Positions 23,001 through 31,253 of a stretch of 64,000 nucleotides of DNA are shown here, in pieces; the stretch's first letter is position 1, and each line of letters opens with the position of its first letter. The notes beneath the pieces are model-generated. The model was not told the DNA's origin. It made no database searches and saw only the letters and a program-made list of their open reading frames with translations. The position numbers and the translations under genes were made by a program. This DNA comes from Phyto melanocephala (lineage: Eukaryota > Arthropoda > Insecta > Diptera > Rhinophoridae): contig OW799236.1 in NCBI GenBank assembly GCA_941918925.1, positions 79,982,713 to 80,046,712 of the forward strand, given 5' to 3'.

Positions 23001-26000
23001 ATTTTCTGTTTTCTGAGTGAATTTTCATTAATTATTTTTATTTTTATCGGTTGTAAGTGCCAGATTTGTTGGCAATCGTGTTGTTTAAATAATTGTGGTG
23101 GCAGAATTTTTTGGTTTTATGTACAGATTTTATGATTCTTGCAATATAAATTTTATGACCACAATAGAAAAATTTAACTGGAAGAACTAAACTATATAAA
23201 TTATAGTTAATGAGTATAGTTTTCACAACATGTAACCAAATATGGCATTACAATAGCAATTTGTTCAATTGTACTAATTCAATTCAGATATATGATATAG
23301 TTTTCAAACAATAAAGATATTCATATATGGACTTATTTGTTGTTTCAATCAATATATAGTTTTCCTTTTAACTTCCGTTCATTCTCCGCATGAAAACCCC
23401 AATGAATCTTATATAGATATAAAAGCAGCAGCCTACTAAATTAAGCTAAAATTGCCATGCTTTTTGGATCCGAAAGAGTACGTGTTCGCATACCAGGCAA
23501 AGAGGTTACCTAGGGGCTGGAAAAGTTTGTGCAAAAGTTTTTCGGTAAGTGAATTCTGTAAACCTAAAAAAATGAATGGAGACAGCTACATGTAGAGAGG
23601 CTCGTACGATGTTAAAGGTACTCGGAAATAATGAGACACATATAAGCGGCATTACTGCGACAGTAATAACTATATATACCAATCTCTATCATTGGCTTTA
23701 TAGACTTAGGACCACAAACACGCAAACACTAAGTGTGATTGCTATGACTTCAGTCTAAAATAGAGTTTGCAATAAAGAGTTTTTACCATCACTAGTTAGC
23801 CTAGAGTAAACTCTTTTCTGCCATTTCGGTAGCTTATCAATTATTGGAAAAATAATTGGGTCGAAAAATCACTATTATAACAAGTAAGTGCTCTATATTC
23901 GGCTGAGACGATTTCTTTATGTCATTTACTAATATGTAAATATCGTAGTTGTTCAAACTATTTTTTTAGTTGTTTTTTACTAAGTTTTCAGGAGACCAAG
24001 AAAGCATTTAATTTTGTTTCTTCATAGTATTACACTTGCACATACCGACTATTGTTTATTTTTGAACCAACCAAGATATCATTAAATGCTTTGGTGGATA
24101 GATGTATGACCACTGACCAATAAGGGTTCCGAATATAGCAATAAAAAAATTTTCAAAAACTGGCTCATAATTTCAAAAAAAACATGTGTGAAGACATCTG
24201 ACATAATTTTAATTAGAGCGCGCTCTATTTTCTTTTGTTAAAACATGTGACATCAGCCGTTGGCTCTGCTGCTGCAAACCAGTCAGCGTAAAAGAATAAC
24301 TTTGACAGACATGTAGATTTACATATGTCTCACAAATTTTAAAGTCAGATGTAAAAAACACGCCGTGTATTATAGCCTTTACTATGTACTATTGGCCGTT
24401 TCTTATTGTTGATGTTTTATTATAAATTTGTTGTAGCAATCCCATTAAAAGGATGATATTTCTGTTAATATCTTCGCCGGCAACTGTCGAATTGAACCAA
24501 TTTTTTTCCATTATTGTTCTTATGTGTCGAAAGTTTTGATTTTAAATTGCAAAATTTCCGAAAACATTTCTCATAAATTAATACCACATACAAGTCCATA
24601 GGATATATGGGGGTTTTAAAAAAGTTGACTACAACGCTCACATGGATGTTAAGAAGACATTTTTAAGGAAAGTTTTTTAAAAATAAAGATATATAAAAAT
24701 TTTTCAATTACTTTTTCGTTACACAAAATGAAATCTGCAAGAAACTGTTTAACAAGGTAAGGACTCGATTTTATATTTCGGAATATTATTATGTACATAC
24801 ATACAAAATGAACTTTCAAATACCGAAATTTGCAAGTAATACTAACGTCATAGATGGTGATGTACTGGGATTGCTAAATTGTTTCAAGTCACTTAAAATG
24901 CATACATATGGACATGCATTCAGTTGTAGTAAGTATATATCGCTATAGTATCTTCGAGCTATTTACGTATAACCGAAGAAACTTATCGATGCTTACTTCT
25001 TTGCAGAATTTGCACCGCCGCGTAACGCCGGTGTTGGACAAGACGAGTACAATCTTAGATACTAAGAAGAAAATCAAGAATTTATCCTAATAATATTTGT
25101 AATTTCTAGTTTTTTTTTGCATTAAAATGTACGTGTATTTATATACTTATATATAGGTAATTATTTTATAGGTATATCATGTCAATATTATTAAATAAAA
25201 CAAGTAAGAGCACTATATTCGGCTGTGCCGAATCTTTTATACCCACCACCAATTTTGTGTACATTTAAAGCACAATATTTATTATTTTGTTAATCATTAT
25301 GGAATAATCTCTTTATAATAAAATATGTATCACTTTCTTTGTAGAGGGTGGTTAAATTTTAAGGGCCCATGTTGAAGGTGAACTACACTTAGTCCTTAAA
25401 TTTGTTTTCTGCATTTCACTTGATATTTCTCAATCTCAAACTTACTCAATTTGATCCGTGGAAAGATATGCAAATGAGCAACGCTTTAAAGTTATTCAGG
25501 TTTTTTATAAAAATGGGCGTTCAAATCAAAATGCATTTTGTGCACTTCGTGATTATTTTGGTCAACATAATCGTTCGAATTCGTCCACAATCGGGAGAAT
25601 TGTAAAAAATATTTAAATTTCTGCAAAACATGTCTGTATAAAATGTTAGAAAATCTGTGAATGCCTTCTTAGTTCGCTGCTGGTTTTTGCGATAGTGTGG
25701 CAAAAGAGCAGTCAACCTCGCCTCATCATCATGCCTAACAATTGAGCATTAACATTGTGATTGAAAATTTGGACCATCAGATAGAGGAGTGGCGCCAAGG
25801 ATGGGGGGGCCATTTGGCAGATATTTTGTTAAATACATAATTGAACCATACAAATATTATCATTATAAAAAGAAATGATAATAATATCCTAAATAATTTG
25901 TGTTTTATTTAAATTCAACATCGGTCCTTAAAATTTAACCACCCTCTATAACTTCGATATGCTACTAAAATGTTTTTGTAAATGTAGTCTTTCAATGAAA

Positions 26001-29000
26001 GTGGGCATTAAAGTAATCGTGTCAATAAAGTTTCTGCTAATAAATACAACTTAGATATTTCAATATAGTCCTTTATTTTCCAAAAAACTTTGTCAATAGA
26101 GAAATTACATGAATTTAAGATAAACCGTTATATGGGAGGTGGGCGTCAAAGTGAGCGTGTTACCTAAACTTTTTGGCACAACGACTACATTGATTAGAAG
26201 GATATACGAAGCAAATTTGATCATCATACCTCTAATTTTGGCGGTTTTATGAGCGTTTAAATTTCATTAACGGTAGATAACGTGAAAAGGGGGCGTTATA
26301 GTAGGCGTGTCAAAGTTGTTCTTGCTAATGAGTACAACTTAGGTGTTTCAATATAACCCTTTATTATTCCAAAATCTCTATTAATAGAGAAATTATATGA
26401 ATTTTAGGTAAAACGTTATATGGGAGGTGGGCGTAAAAAATGGCGTGGCACCTCAATTTTCTTGCACAGTAATTACATTGCCTAGAGGCATATACGTAGA
26501 AAATTTGATCATCACACCTCTAATTTTGGCGGTTTTATGAGCTTTTAAATTTCATTAACGGTAGATAACGTGAAAAGTGGGCGTTATAGTAGGCGTGTCA
26601 AAGTTGATCTTGCTAATGAGTACAACTTAGGTGTTTCAACAAAGCTCTTTGTTATTCCAAAATCTTTATTAATAGAGAAATTATATGAATTTTGGGTAAA
26701 ACGTTATATGGGAGGTGGGCGTAAAAGTGGGCGTGGCACCCTAATTTTCTGGCACAGTAATGATACTGCCTAGGAGGATACACGTAGCAAATTTGATCAT
26801 CACACTTCTAATTTTGGCGGTTTTATGAGCTTTTAAATTTCATTAACGGTAGATAACGTGAAAAGTGGGCGTTATAGTAGGCGTGTCAAAGTTGTTTTTG
26901 CTAATGAGTACAACTTAGGTGTTTCAATATAGTCCTTTGTTATTTCAAAATCTTTATTTATAGAGAAATTATATGAATTTTAGGTATAACGTTATATGGG
27001 AGGTGGGCGTAAAAGTGGGCGTGGCACCCTACTTTTCTGGCACAGTAATGATATTGCCTAAGAGGATATACGTAGCAAATTTTATCATCACACTTCTAAT
27101 TTTGGCGGTTTTATGAGCTTTTAAATTTCATTAACGGTAGATAACGTGAAAAGTGGGCGTTATAGTAGGCGTGTCAAAGTGGTTTTTGCTAATGAGTACA
27201 ATTTAAGTGTTTCAATATAGCCCTTTGTTATTTCAAACTCTTTATTAATAGAGAAATTATATGAATTTTAGGTAAAACGTTATATGGGAGGTGGGCGTAA
27301 AAGTGGGCGTGGCACATTGATTTTCCGTTACAAAAAAGCGTCTCACCAAAAAGCAAAGTGTGCAAAATTTCAGGGTCGTACATCCAATTTTGTTGCTTTT
27401 ATGACGTTTTTGTTTTTAAATATACCGAAAAATACACTGTGCGGTATAAATTTTCGTACATTTTGATCGATAACTCCTCTCCTAATGCATAGATTTAGAT
27501 AATTTTCAAGGCAAAATATTGTTTTTACTCAGGAAATATATATTCGAAGTTTCATGAGTCTACGTTAATGCGTTTGGACACAATTCCATTTTATTCGATG
27601 TTTGAAGGACACGGTTTTTTCGACCTACTCTTGCTTTTCGAGCTATAACTCCCTTCCTAATATTCCGATTTGGCCCATTTTCAATACCAAACAAACCTTA
27701 TCTATAAGAAAGATTCTGGCAAAATTTGAGCCCCCTAGCTTTTTCGGTGCGACCTCTATCGTGCTTTCAACAGACGGACAGACGGACAGACGGACAGACG
27801 GACAGACGGACGGACATAGCTAGATCGTCATCAAATCAAACCCTGATTCAGAATATATATACTTTATGGGGTCTAAAATGGATATTTCGATGTGTTACAA
27901 ACGGAATGACAAAATGAATATACCCCCACCATTTTTTTGGTGGCGGGTATAAAAATAAAAATTCCTGTCAATCGAAGAATTAATAATGATAATTAATTAT
28001 TCTTTTGGTAGCACCAATTCATTATATTATTTCAATTGCATAAATCATTTATTTGGAGACAAGAACAGTTTGTTTTTAAAATATCAATAATACCAACTAA
28101 TAAAATCTGCAAACCCAACCGTTGGGTTACTAAAATTGTACTGTTGCTAATAAATCTACCATGCTAATAAACAAAATTTTCAGTTATTACAAACGAATTT
28201 TGAGAGTACGTAGAACCGAATGAATTCGATTGCCAACAAATTCGGTTGCCACAATGAATCTGTTTTCTGTGTGTGTTTATACCATTTAACGTTCTCGTGT
28301 AAAGGATTTAAAAAGGGCATTTCTCATAAACTAAAAAGTATTAATGGTACAATTTTATGTCACTCTGCTTAGTAGCTTCGAAACTAAAAAATAAAATTAA
28401 AACAATGTTTATTGCACATTTTGTGTCACACAGTTTTTTCAATCGCCCTATTTATAAATTTTTAATAACAAATAGCATACAAAGGTTGCAAACAGTTTAA
28501 GTAGATTTTTTCATATTACGCTTAAGAGTTTGACTATGAAAATGTTTTCCAGAGTCAGTGGGATATATAATGCTAAACGATTTTAGGTCACCTGCTTTAA
28601 AAATATATATTAAGTTGGGACGCAGATACATTTTTCTAGGCGTAACATACTGAGCTGCTTTATATTCTTTGCCAGAAATGTTAGTGGTGCAGGGTATAAA
28701 AACTATACAAAAAACAAACACAAAGTTACAAACTCATCAACTTTATCACTGTTATCACCTTGTTTAAGTATGTACTCCACGAACGCTATCAACTTTCAAA
28801 AACAAGAAACTTGAAAAAATAGTTTTGTTGACCCAAAAAAATTTCGAAAATCTATTATTAGTATCATTAAGCAATTGTAGATGTTTCAGAATTTGATTAA
28901 AATATTTGTTGTCTATAACCTAACATATACTGAAGAGATACATATATAAAATCGTCTTAAATTGTTGTAATTTTCATTTGTTGTTACCCACACCTAAATA

Positions 29001-31253
29001 TCCAGACCATCGTTTGATAGTGTATCAAAGAGATTTTCTTGAACTATTTAGGAATTGTTTAAGTACACAACAATCGTAATTATTTCGTATGCACTTAATA
29101 ACATCAAAAGAAACAACTTGATGTTTAAGAGTCACACTGAAAGAAGTCAAGAATATTGTACAAAAACTCTAGTCTAATCATGTATTTGTAAATATCTTTG
29201 AACTTATTTAAATATCTTGCAAGGCATATTCATAAAGTATATGCATCGCGGCAACAAACACAACAACAACAAAAATGATTGCATATGTCACATAATATTT
29301 ACTTTTTTCAATAATTTTTTAGAAAGTTCAATGTAAGAACTTTCTATTTTCGGTTTTTTAATTTTTCAAACAAACTGAAGCTGCAAATTATTTATTGCAG
29401 AATAAAAATAAAAAAAATAAATTTGACAGGTGGCAGACATATTATTTAACAAGTAAGAGCGCTATATTCGGACATGCCGAATCTTATATACCCTTCACAA
29501 CGTGTAGTCATGCAATATCTGTAGTTTGTATCACCATTCCCCATATGAAATACGTACATACATATAAAAAACATACATATATAAAAACATCCCATTATAA
29601 AATTATAAATTTACGTATGTATGTTAAAAAAAAATAAAAAATAATTAAAAAAAAAAATTAAAAAAAAAAATTAACAAAAAAATTAAAAAAAAATAATTAA
29701 AATATATATATAAATATAAAACAAAAAAAATAATAAAAAATATTAAAAAAAAAATAAAAAAAAAATGTAAAAAAAAATTTTTTTGGCTCAGCTGGGATTC
29801 GAAGCCACGTTTTCTCTAACCAGTATACACGTTTGTATGTATGTTGTTGTTGTAATGTTGTTTTTGTAAAAAAAAAAACCGAGGTGGTCGTGGGTGTTTG
29901 CTCATATCTCAGTTGTTTATAAACCGATGTTTCTGATTTTTAATACCGATCTACTCCCGAATATTTCTGATATTTTAATACCTCACCCGGGTCCATGCGA
30001 TATCTGGGGGCTTGTAAAAGTTGATTTCAACATACACACGGACAGACGGACAGACTGACAGAGCTTAATCGACTCCCCTATTCATAAGCTTTCAGAAAAT
30101 ATATATTTTATGGGGTCGGAAATGAAAATTGTAGAAATTTCACACGGAATGACAAACCTTTTCACTGTGTGAAGGGTATAAAATAGGTGGTAAGTCTGAT
30201 AAATTTCATTAAAAAAACCATCAGGTGATGGGGAACGAGTACCTTATTAATCTGCCTTGATATCTTGTAAATCTTTTATGTTCAATGATTGAAAAAAATG
30301 TAGTTAAATTTATTTGTCATGTCATGTGTTTTGAACACGAAGTACATATTTACCTAAAATTGTATTTTTATATTCCATATTATTTTTATCAGCTATAATT
30401 TCTGCGGTATCAAATCCTAAATTTAGCAACAAAAACACATAAATTTTAAATATTTTTGTTATCATGGAGGTGTGCTTTTATATTTATAATTGTTCAGAGA
30501 AGTAAAACTTCAAAACAAATTAAATAACAAAATTTTAAAATCAGCAAATATGACGTCTGTATAATTATAAGGTTAGCAACATCGTTCAAGTAGTTCTGAG
30601 AAATTTAAATTTTAATCAGCCTTTTAAATTTTCCGAAGATTAGGAATATTCTTATCGGTTTTATTTATTTATCAAAAAAAATAAACTTTGCGGGGTTTCA
30701 TTTAAGTTTAAAAAAATATGCGGACTCTAATCAAGATCTATATTTAATATTACAAATAATTAAAAAAAATATCATTATCATTTCTAAAAAACAATACTAT
30801 TTTTTAACGCGCAGTTTTTACGATTTTGTAACAAAAATAAACTGCAAATTTTTGTTTAGCTTTTTTTAATATATTTTTTTTTGCTCTCTCTGTGTAAAGA
30901 AAATTTTATTGAAAACTTAAGAAGTATTGTTTTCGTCTTACCTGCATTGGATAGGCTCGACGATTAGAGGGTTGCACTATAACCTTTACACCCTGTTTTA
31001 CCATTTTTTGAACGTGAGAAGGTCCAAAAGCCGCTCTACGCTCCCATACCGACTGATCTTCACGGCGTATGGCAATTACTTTGCCATGCTAAAAACACAC
31101 ACAAATTTCCGTTTAATTATTTAAGTTTTCTTTTTTTTTACCAAAAATATACACAAATTCTATTAGAAAACCCACATGACGCCATCTGTAAAACATTTTG
31201 GCAACATTATCCCCAGTCGGTAATGTTGCCCGTGATTGCAACAAACGCATCAT
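10734..31253 (-). CDS. LKRSDH: LKR/SDH: bifunctional lysine-ketoglutarate reductase / saccharopine dehydrogenase, 7 coding exons
   Basis: The enzyme condenses lysine with 2-oxoglutarate using NADPH to give saccharopine (LKR half), then oxidises it with NAD to glutamate and aminoadipic semialdehyde (SDH half). These are the first steps of mitochondrial lysine breakdown. Joined exons are 31253-31176, 31088-30942, 15323-14768, 14704-14130, 14061-13991, 12188-11104 and 11032-10734, giving 936 residues and a TAA stop; fly and human family members are about 925-930. Residues 1-26 are arginine-rich and nearly free of acid, as in a mitochondrial presequence. The LKR half (about 27-452) has the conserved block [19 protein letters not shown] near 146-164 and a Rossmann-like [11 protein letters not shown] near 228-238. 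The SDH half starts near 490 with the nucleotide-binding motif [12 protein letters not shown] and runs to the C terminus. Split codons at three of the six junctions (S261, S476, E838) restore expected residues. I see no frameshift or stop. Family and domain order are recognised from memory of the family, not from a search. Confidence 0.96.
11104..12188 (-). CDS. LKRSDH: LKR/SDH exon 6 (saccharopine dehydrogenase domain)
   Basis: It encodes residues 476-837 plus one base. It begins [18 protein letters not shown], contains the Rossmann dinucleotide motif [17 protein letters not shown] and runs to SNRLAF. The acceptor is CCCACCAG|CAATCG after a pyrimidine run; the donor is TTTG|GTAAAT. The open frame upstream of 12188 (toward 12328) is intron, not coding, because the 5' exons must join here to continue the family alignment. 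Confidence 0.95.
12552..13641 (+). mobile_element. DINE-1-like element (subfamily C) in LKR/SDH intron 5
   Basis: The left end ACAAATAAGAACACTTTATT plus GGCCATGCCGAATC is a diverged form of the family terminus. The right end has ATACTTTATGGGATTAG, GGGAATGACAATATA and GAAGGGTATAAAAA. Between them are lines such as TTTGATACCCATATTGATG, shared with the reverse copy at 45.8-46.7 kb. A SINE at 13005-13208 is inserted within it. Confidence 0.65.
13005..13208 (-). mobile_element. tRNA-derived SINE (copy 1), nested in a DINE-like element
   Basis: On the minus strand it reads GGGTGCCCCGGTGGACTAG, then a B box GGGTTCGATTCCCGCC, GAGACTCTGG, a pyrimidine-rich body and a 3' tail of CCTAACCTAA. The head has RNA polymerase III A- and B-box character but does not fold as a full tRNA. 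Three more copies occur in this window. Confidence 0.85.
13991..14061 (-). CDS. LKRSDH: LKR/SDH exon 5 (interdomain linker)
   Basis: This small exon encodes residues 453-475 plus two bases of codon 476: [19 protein letters not shown] then RESN. The acceptor is TTTGCAG|GCCGTT and the donor AATAG|GTATGT. It joins exon 6 across a split serine codon (AG|C) to give [15 protein letters not shown], the linker before the SDH domain. Confidence 0.93.
14130..14704 (-). CDS. LKRSDH: LKR/SDH exon 4 (end of LKR half)
   Basis: It encodes residues 261-452, from [20 protein letters not shown] to [10 protein letters not shown]. The acceptor is TCTAAAG|GTCAAA and the donor TCG|GTAAGT in phase 0. It carries conserved LKR stretches such as [14 protein letters not shown] and [20 protein letters not shown]. 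Confidence 0.95.
14768..15323 (-). CDS. LKRSDH: LKR/SDH exon 3 (LKR catalytic half)
   Basis: It encodes residues 76-260 plus the first base of codon 261. It starts [18 protein letters not shown] after TTTTTTAG and ends at GGC A|GTAAGT. It includes the conserved [19 protein letters not shown] and [19 protein letters not shown] blocks. Reading on through the 63-bp intron stays open, so a naive ORF caller fuses intron 3 into the protein. Confidence 0.95.
15888..15998. mobile_element. 111-bp palindromic MITE or fold-back
   Basis: The two halves are inverted copies: TATGCATAATAACAAACC and CTAACTAACGAGCTGC on the left match GCTCGTTAGTTAGGGTTTG and TTATTATGCATA on the right. It lies in intron 2, about 565 bases from exon 3 on its upstream side. 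No clear target duplication is visible. Confidence 0.65.
16000..17190. other. intron 2 stretch without recognised features
   Basis: AT-rich, with a short ACATACATATACATATATG tract near 16210-16230. I recognise no coding or repeat signature. Confidence 0.5.
17195..17415 (+). pseudogene. mariner-like transposase N-terminal remnant
   Basis: The frames give [20 protein letters not shown] and then [20 protein letters not shown] followed by SRTSLRKK. The last part matches the mariner helix-turn-helix (RRRSQELGISRTSLRRIL). It is broken by frameshifts and has no DDE domain. Confidence 0.65.
17545..17900 (-). mobile_element. DINE-1-like family B element, partial
   Basis: In reverse orientation it has the end TATACCCTTCACACAGTG, then TGTCATTGCATGTGAAATTT, CCATAAAGTATAAATTTTCT and the GTCAGTCTGTCCGTCTGTCC run. 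It also has the GAGATATGAGCAAAAACCAC line found in the full family B copies. It stops near 17900, before the A-rich tract and far terminus. Confidence 0.75.
17929..19887 (+). mobile_element. PIF/Harbinger DNA transposon, decayed, with long inverted repeats
   Basis: The left end ACAATCACCCCAATTCTAAA and the right end TTTAGAATTGGGGTGATTGT are exact inverted repeats. Both continue into a shared subterminal TTCCCAGGGAATT. More GGGAA/TTCCC blocks lie just inside each end. A HARBI1-like transposase pseudogene fills the middle. I could not find the expected 3-bp target duplication. Confidence 0.88.
18186..19265 (+). pseudogene. HARBI1-like PIF/Harbinger transposase pseudogene
   Basis: From the ATG at 18186 the frame gives an N-terminal region, a stop at about residue 45, then [20 protein letters not shown] and a stop at 18569. 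Further exon-like blocks give [20 protein letters not shown] and [20 protein letters not shown]; the aspartate in VDGSH would be the first catalytic D. Then come [20 protein letters not shown], which includes the HPGxxHDS block, and after frameshifts [16 protein letters not shown], carrying the conserved glutamate. The order matches HARBI1 proteins. Several stops and shifts make it inactive. The partner Myb-like gene of autonomous Harbingers is absent here. Confidence 0.87.
19976..20125 (+). mobile_element. Helitron 5'-end-like fragment
   Basis: It contains AATGAATGTGAATGCTTGAA, then CAATCAAGCAAAAACGG and ACATAGGCTACCCTTTATC. The last phrase is shared with 7015-7170 and is typical of insect Helitron 5' regions. 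No CTAG terminus is found before the next element. Confidence 0.5.
20271..20460 (+). mobile_element. 190-bp complete Helitron-like element
   Basis: It starts TCCACTAATATAATAAA after an A and ends GGCACAGGCTAG before a T. A hairpin CGAC-GAA-GTCG at 20436-20446 sits 14 bases from the end, the canonical Helitron 3' arrangement. Internal lines such as CAATCACGCAAAAAACGAC link it to known insect Helitron 5' regions. It is non-coding. Confidence 0.8.
20531..21040 (+). mobile_element. non-autonomous Helitron (same family as 6134-7009)
   Basis: It starts TCTAAGTATATATATAAAAG after A and ends GGGCTTGGCTAG before T. It has the GTGAAACTCTGTGTGTGTG head and two to three internal units with GCCACGCCCATAA. 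It is shorter than the 876-bp copy because it carries fewer units. Confidence 0.83.
21763..22551 (+). mobile_element. DINE-1-like family B element, near full length
   Basis: It starts ACAAGTAAGAGCGCTATATT, then CCGAATCTTATATACCCTTC, a long A-rich tract (about 21940-22130), GGCTCAGCTGGGATTCGATG, GGTGGTCGTGGGTTTTTGC and an ACAGACGGACAGACTGACAG run. The end is CACTGTGTGAAGGGTATA. It is close to the copies at 29.4 and 58.5 kb. Confidence 0.85.
22139..22186 (-). other. tRNA-like module inside the family B element
   Basis: The reverse strand reads ATACTGGTTAGAGAAAACG then GCATCGAATCCCAGCTGAGC followed by an A-run. The first part resembles a Pol III A box and the second a B box, as in a truncated tRNA-derived SINE head. 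Only 15-20 bases separate the boxes, so it is not a functional tRNA. Confidence 0.4.
22803..23240. repeat. unclassified repeat: two diverged direct copies about 240 bp apart
   Basis: ATCGGTTGTGAGTACCACAA followed by TTGTTGCCAACCGCGTAGTT (near 22825) recurs as ATCGGTTGTAAGTGCCAGAT then TTGTTGGCAATCGTGTTGTT (near 23047). ACAGAGAAAACAG at about 22812 and CTGTTTTCTGAG at about 23008 look like inverted ends. A related stretch occurs at about 28190-28270. Confidence 0.4.
23241..25197. other. intron 2 stretch with one DINE-like terminus
   Basis: A diverged terminus AACAAGTAAGTGCTCTATAT plus TCGGCTGAGACGA begins near 23879, but no matching far end is clear. I recognise nothing else. Confidence 0.4.
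25344..25946 (+). mobile_element. 603-bp mariner-derived MITE (TA target duplication)
   Basis: The ends GAGGGTGGTTAAATTTTAAG and CTTAAAATTTAACCACCCTC are exact inverted repeats flanked by TA. Remaining coding traces are an N-terminal piece with [20 protein letters not shown] and a C-terminal-like piece with [19 protein letters not shown]. This is an internally deleted transposase gene. A second 603-bp copy lies at 43163-43765. Confidence 0.87.
26100..27320 (+). repeat. 288-bp tandem array within the DINE-like element
   Basis: The marker CATTAACGGTAGATAACGTG starts at 26265, 26553, 26841 and 27129, a spacing of exactly 288 each time. Each unit has GGGAGGTGGGCGTAAAA, GGCGTGGCACC, GTGGGCGTTATAGTAGGCGT and ATGAGTACAACTTAGGTGTT or close variants. 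Confidence 0.92.
27956..29440. other. intron 2 stretch with one unidentified open frame
   Basis: A minus-strand open frame at 28721-28497 (74 codons) reads [20 protein letters not shown] and continues [21 protein letters not shown] do not recognise it. The stretch near 28190-28270 resembles the repeat at 22.8-23.2 kb. Otherwise I see no feature. Confidence 0.4.
29449..30183 (+). mobile_element. DINE-1-like family B element
   Basis: It starts ACAAGTAAGAGCGCTATATT and has CATGCCGAATCTTATATACC, an A-rich tract (29630-29780), GGCTCAGCTGGGATTCGAAG, ACACGGACAGACGGACAGAC and the end CACTGTGTGAAGGGTATA. A short deletion removes the CTATATATACCC phrase before the last hairpin arm. Confidence 0.84.
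30184..30940. other. intron 2 stretch next to exon 2
   Basis: AT-rich, with no recognisable repeat or coding signature. Confidence 0.5.
30942..31088 (-). CDS. LKRSDH: LKR/SDH exon 2 (start of LKR domain)
   Basis: It encodes residues 27-75, including [20 protein letters not shown] and ending [11 protein letters not shown]. This is the conserved N-terminal strand of the AlaDH/PNT-like LKR fold. The acceptor is TTTTTAG|CATGGC and the donor CAG|GTAAGA, phase 0 to exon 3. The exon is an island 15.6 kb from the next coding exon. Confidence 0.93.
31176..31253 (-). CDS. LKRSDH: LKR/SDH exon 1 (mitochondrial presequence)
   Basis: It encodes 26 residues beginning [15 protein letters not shown] and ending FYRWRH. 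Arginines at 3, 8, 23 and 25 and a single acidic residue suit a matrix-targeting presequence. Two adjacent ATG codons (31253 and 31250) could start translation. An in-frame TAA lies upstream on the minus strand, just beyond 31300. The donor is CAT|GTGGGT, which is weak, but it joins exon 2 in phase 0 to give [13 protein letters not shown], as expected for the family. Confidence 0.82.

Larger units (their letters stand above)
25198..27955 (+). mobile_element. composite DINE-1/Helentron-like element, 2.76 kb, with nested mariner MITE
   Basis: It starts AACAAGTAAGAGCACTATAT and ends at the hairpin CCCCCACCATTTTTTTGGTG then GCGGGTATAAAAA. In order it holds a short head, a 603-bp mariner MITE (25344-25946), a 288-bp tandem array with GTGGGCGTGGCACC boxes, a unique block and a GACGGACAGACGGACAGACG run. 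It is non-coding. The same composite, including the nested MITE, occurs inverted at 41.4-43.9 kb. Confidence 0.88.
15324..30941 (-). other. LKRSDH: LKR/SDH intron 2, 15.6 kb, transposon-filled
   Basis: It is bounded by GTAAGA on the exon 2 side and TTTTTTAG on the exon 3 side. It holds most of the transposable elements listed between 15.9 and 30.2 kb. I find no additional LKR/SDH coding exon inside it: exon 2 ends and exon 3 begins in phase 0 with contiguous family sequence (YPMQ/AYMQAG). Confidence 0.9.

Noticed and set aside
23459..23570. Exon-like stretch GKEVT...[10 protein letters not shown] followed by GTAAGTG
   Set aside because: It contains an in-frame stop and I know no matching family; the donor-like sequence alone is weak.
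26100..27320. CRISPR-like direct repeats
   Set aside because: Units are contiguous 288-bp tandem copies without spacers inside a fly transposable element.
27726..27917. Arg/Asp/Gln-rich repeat peptide (TDRRTDGQ type)
   Set aside because: It is the translated GACGGACAGACG run of the DINE-like element.
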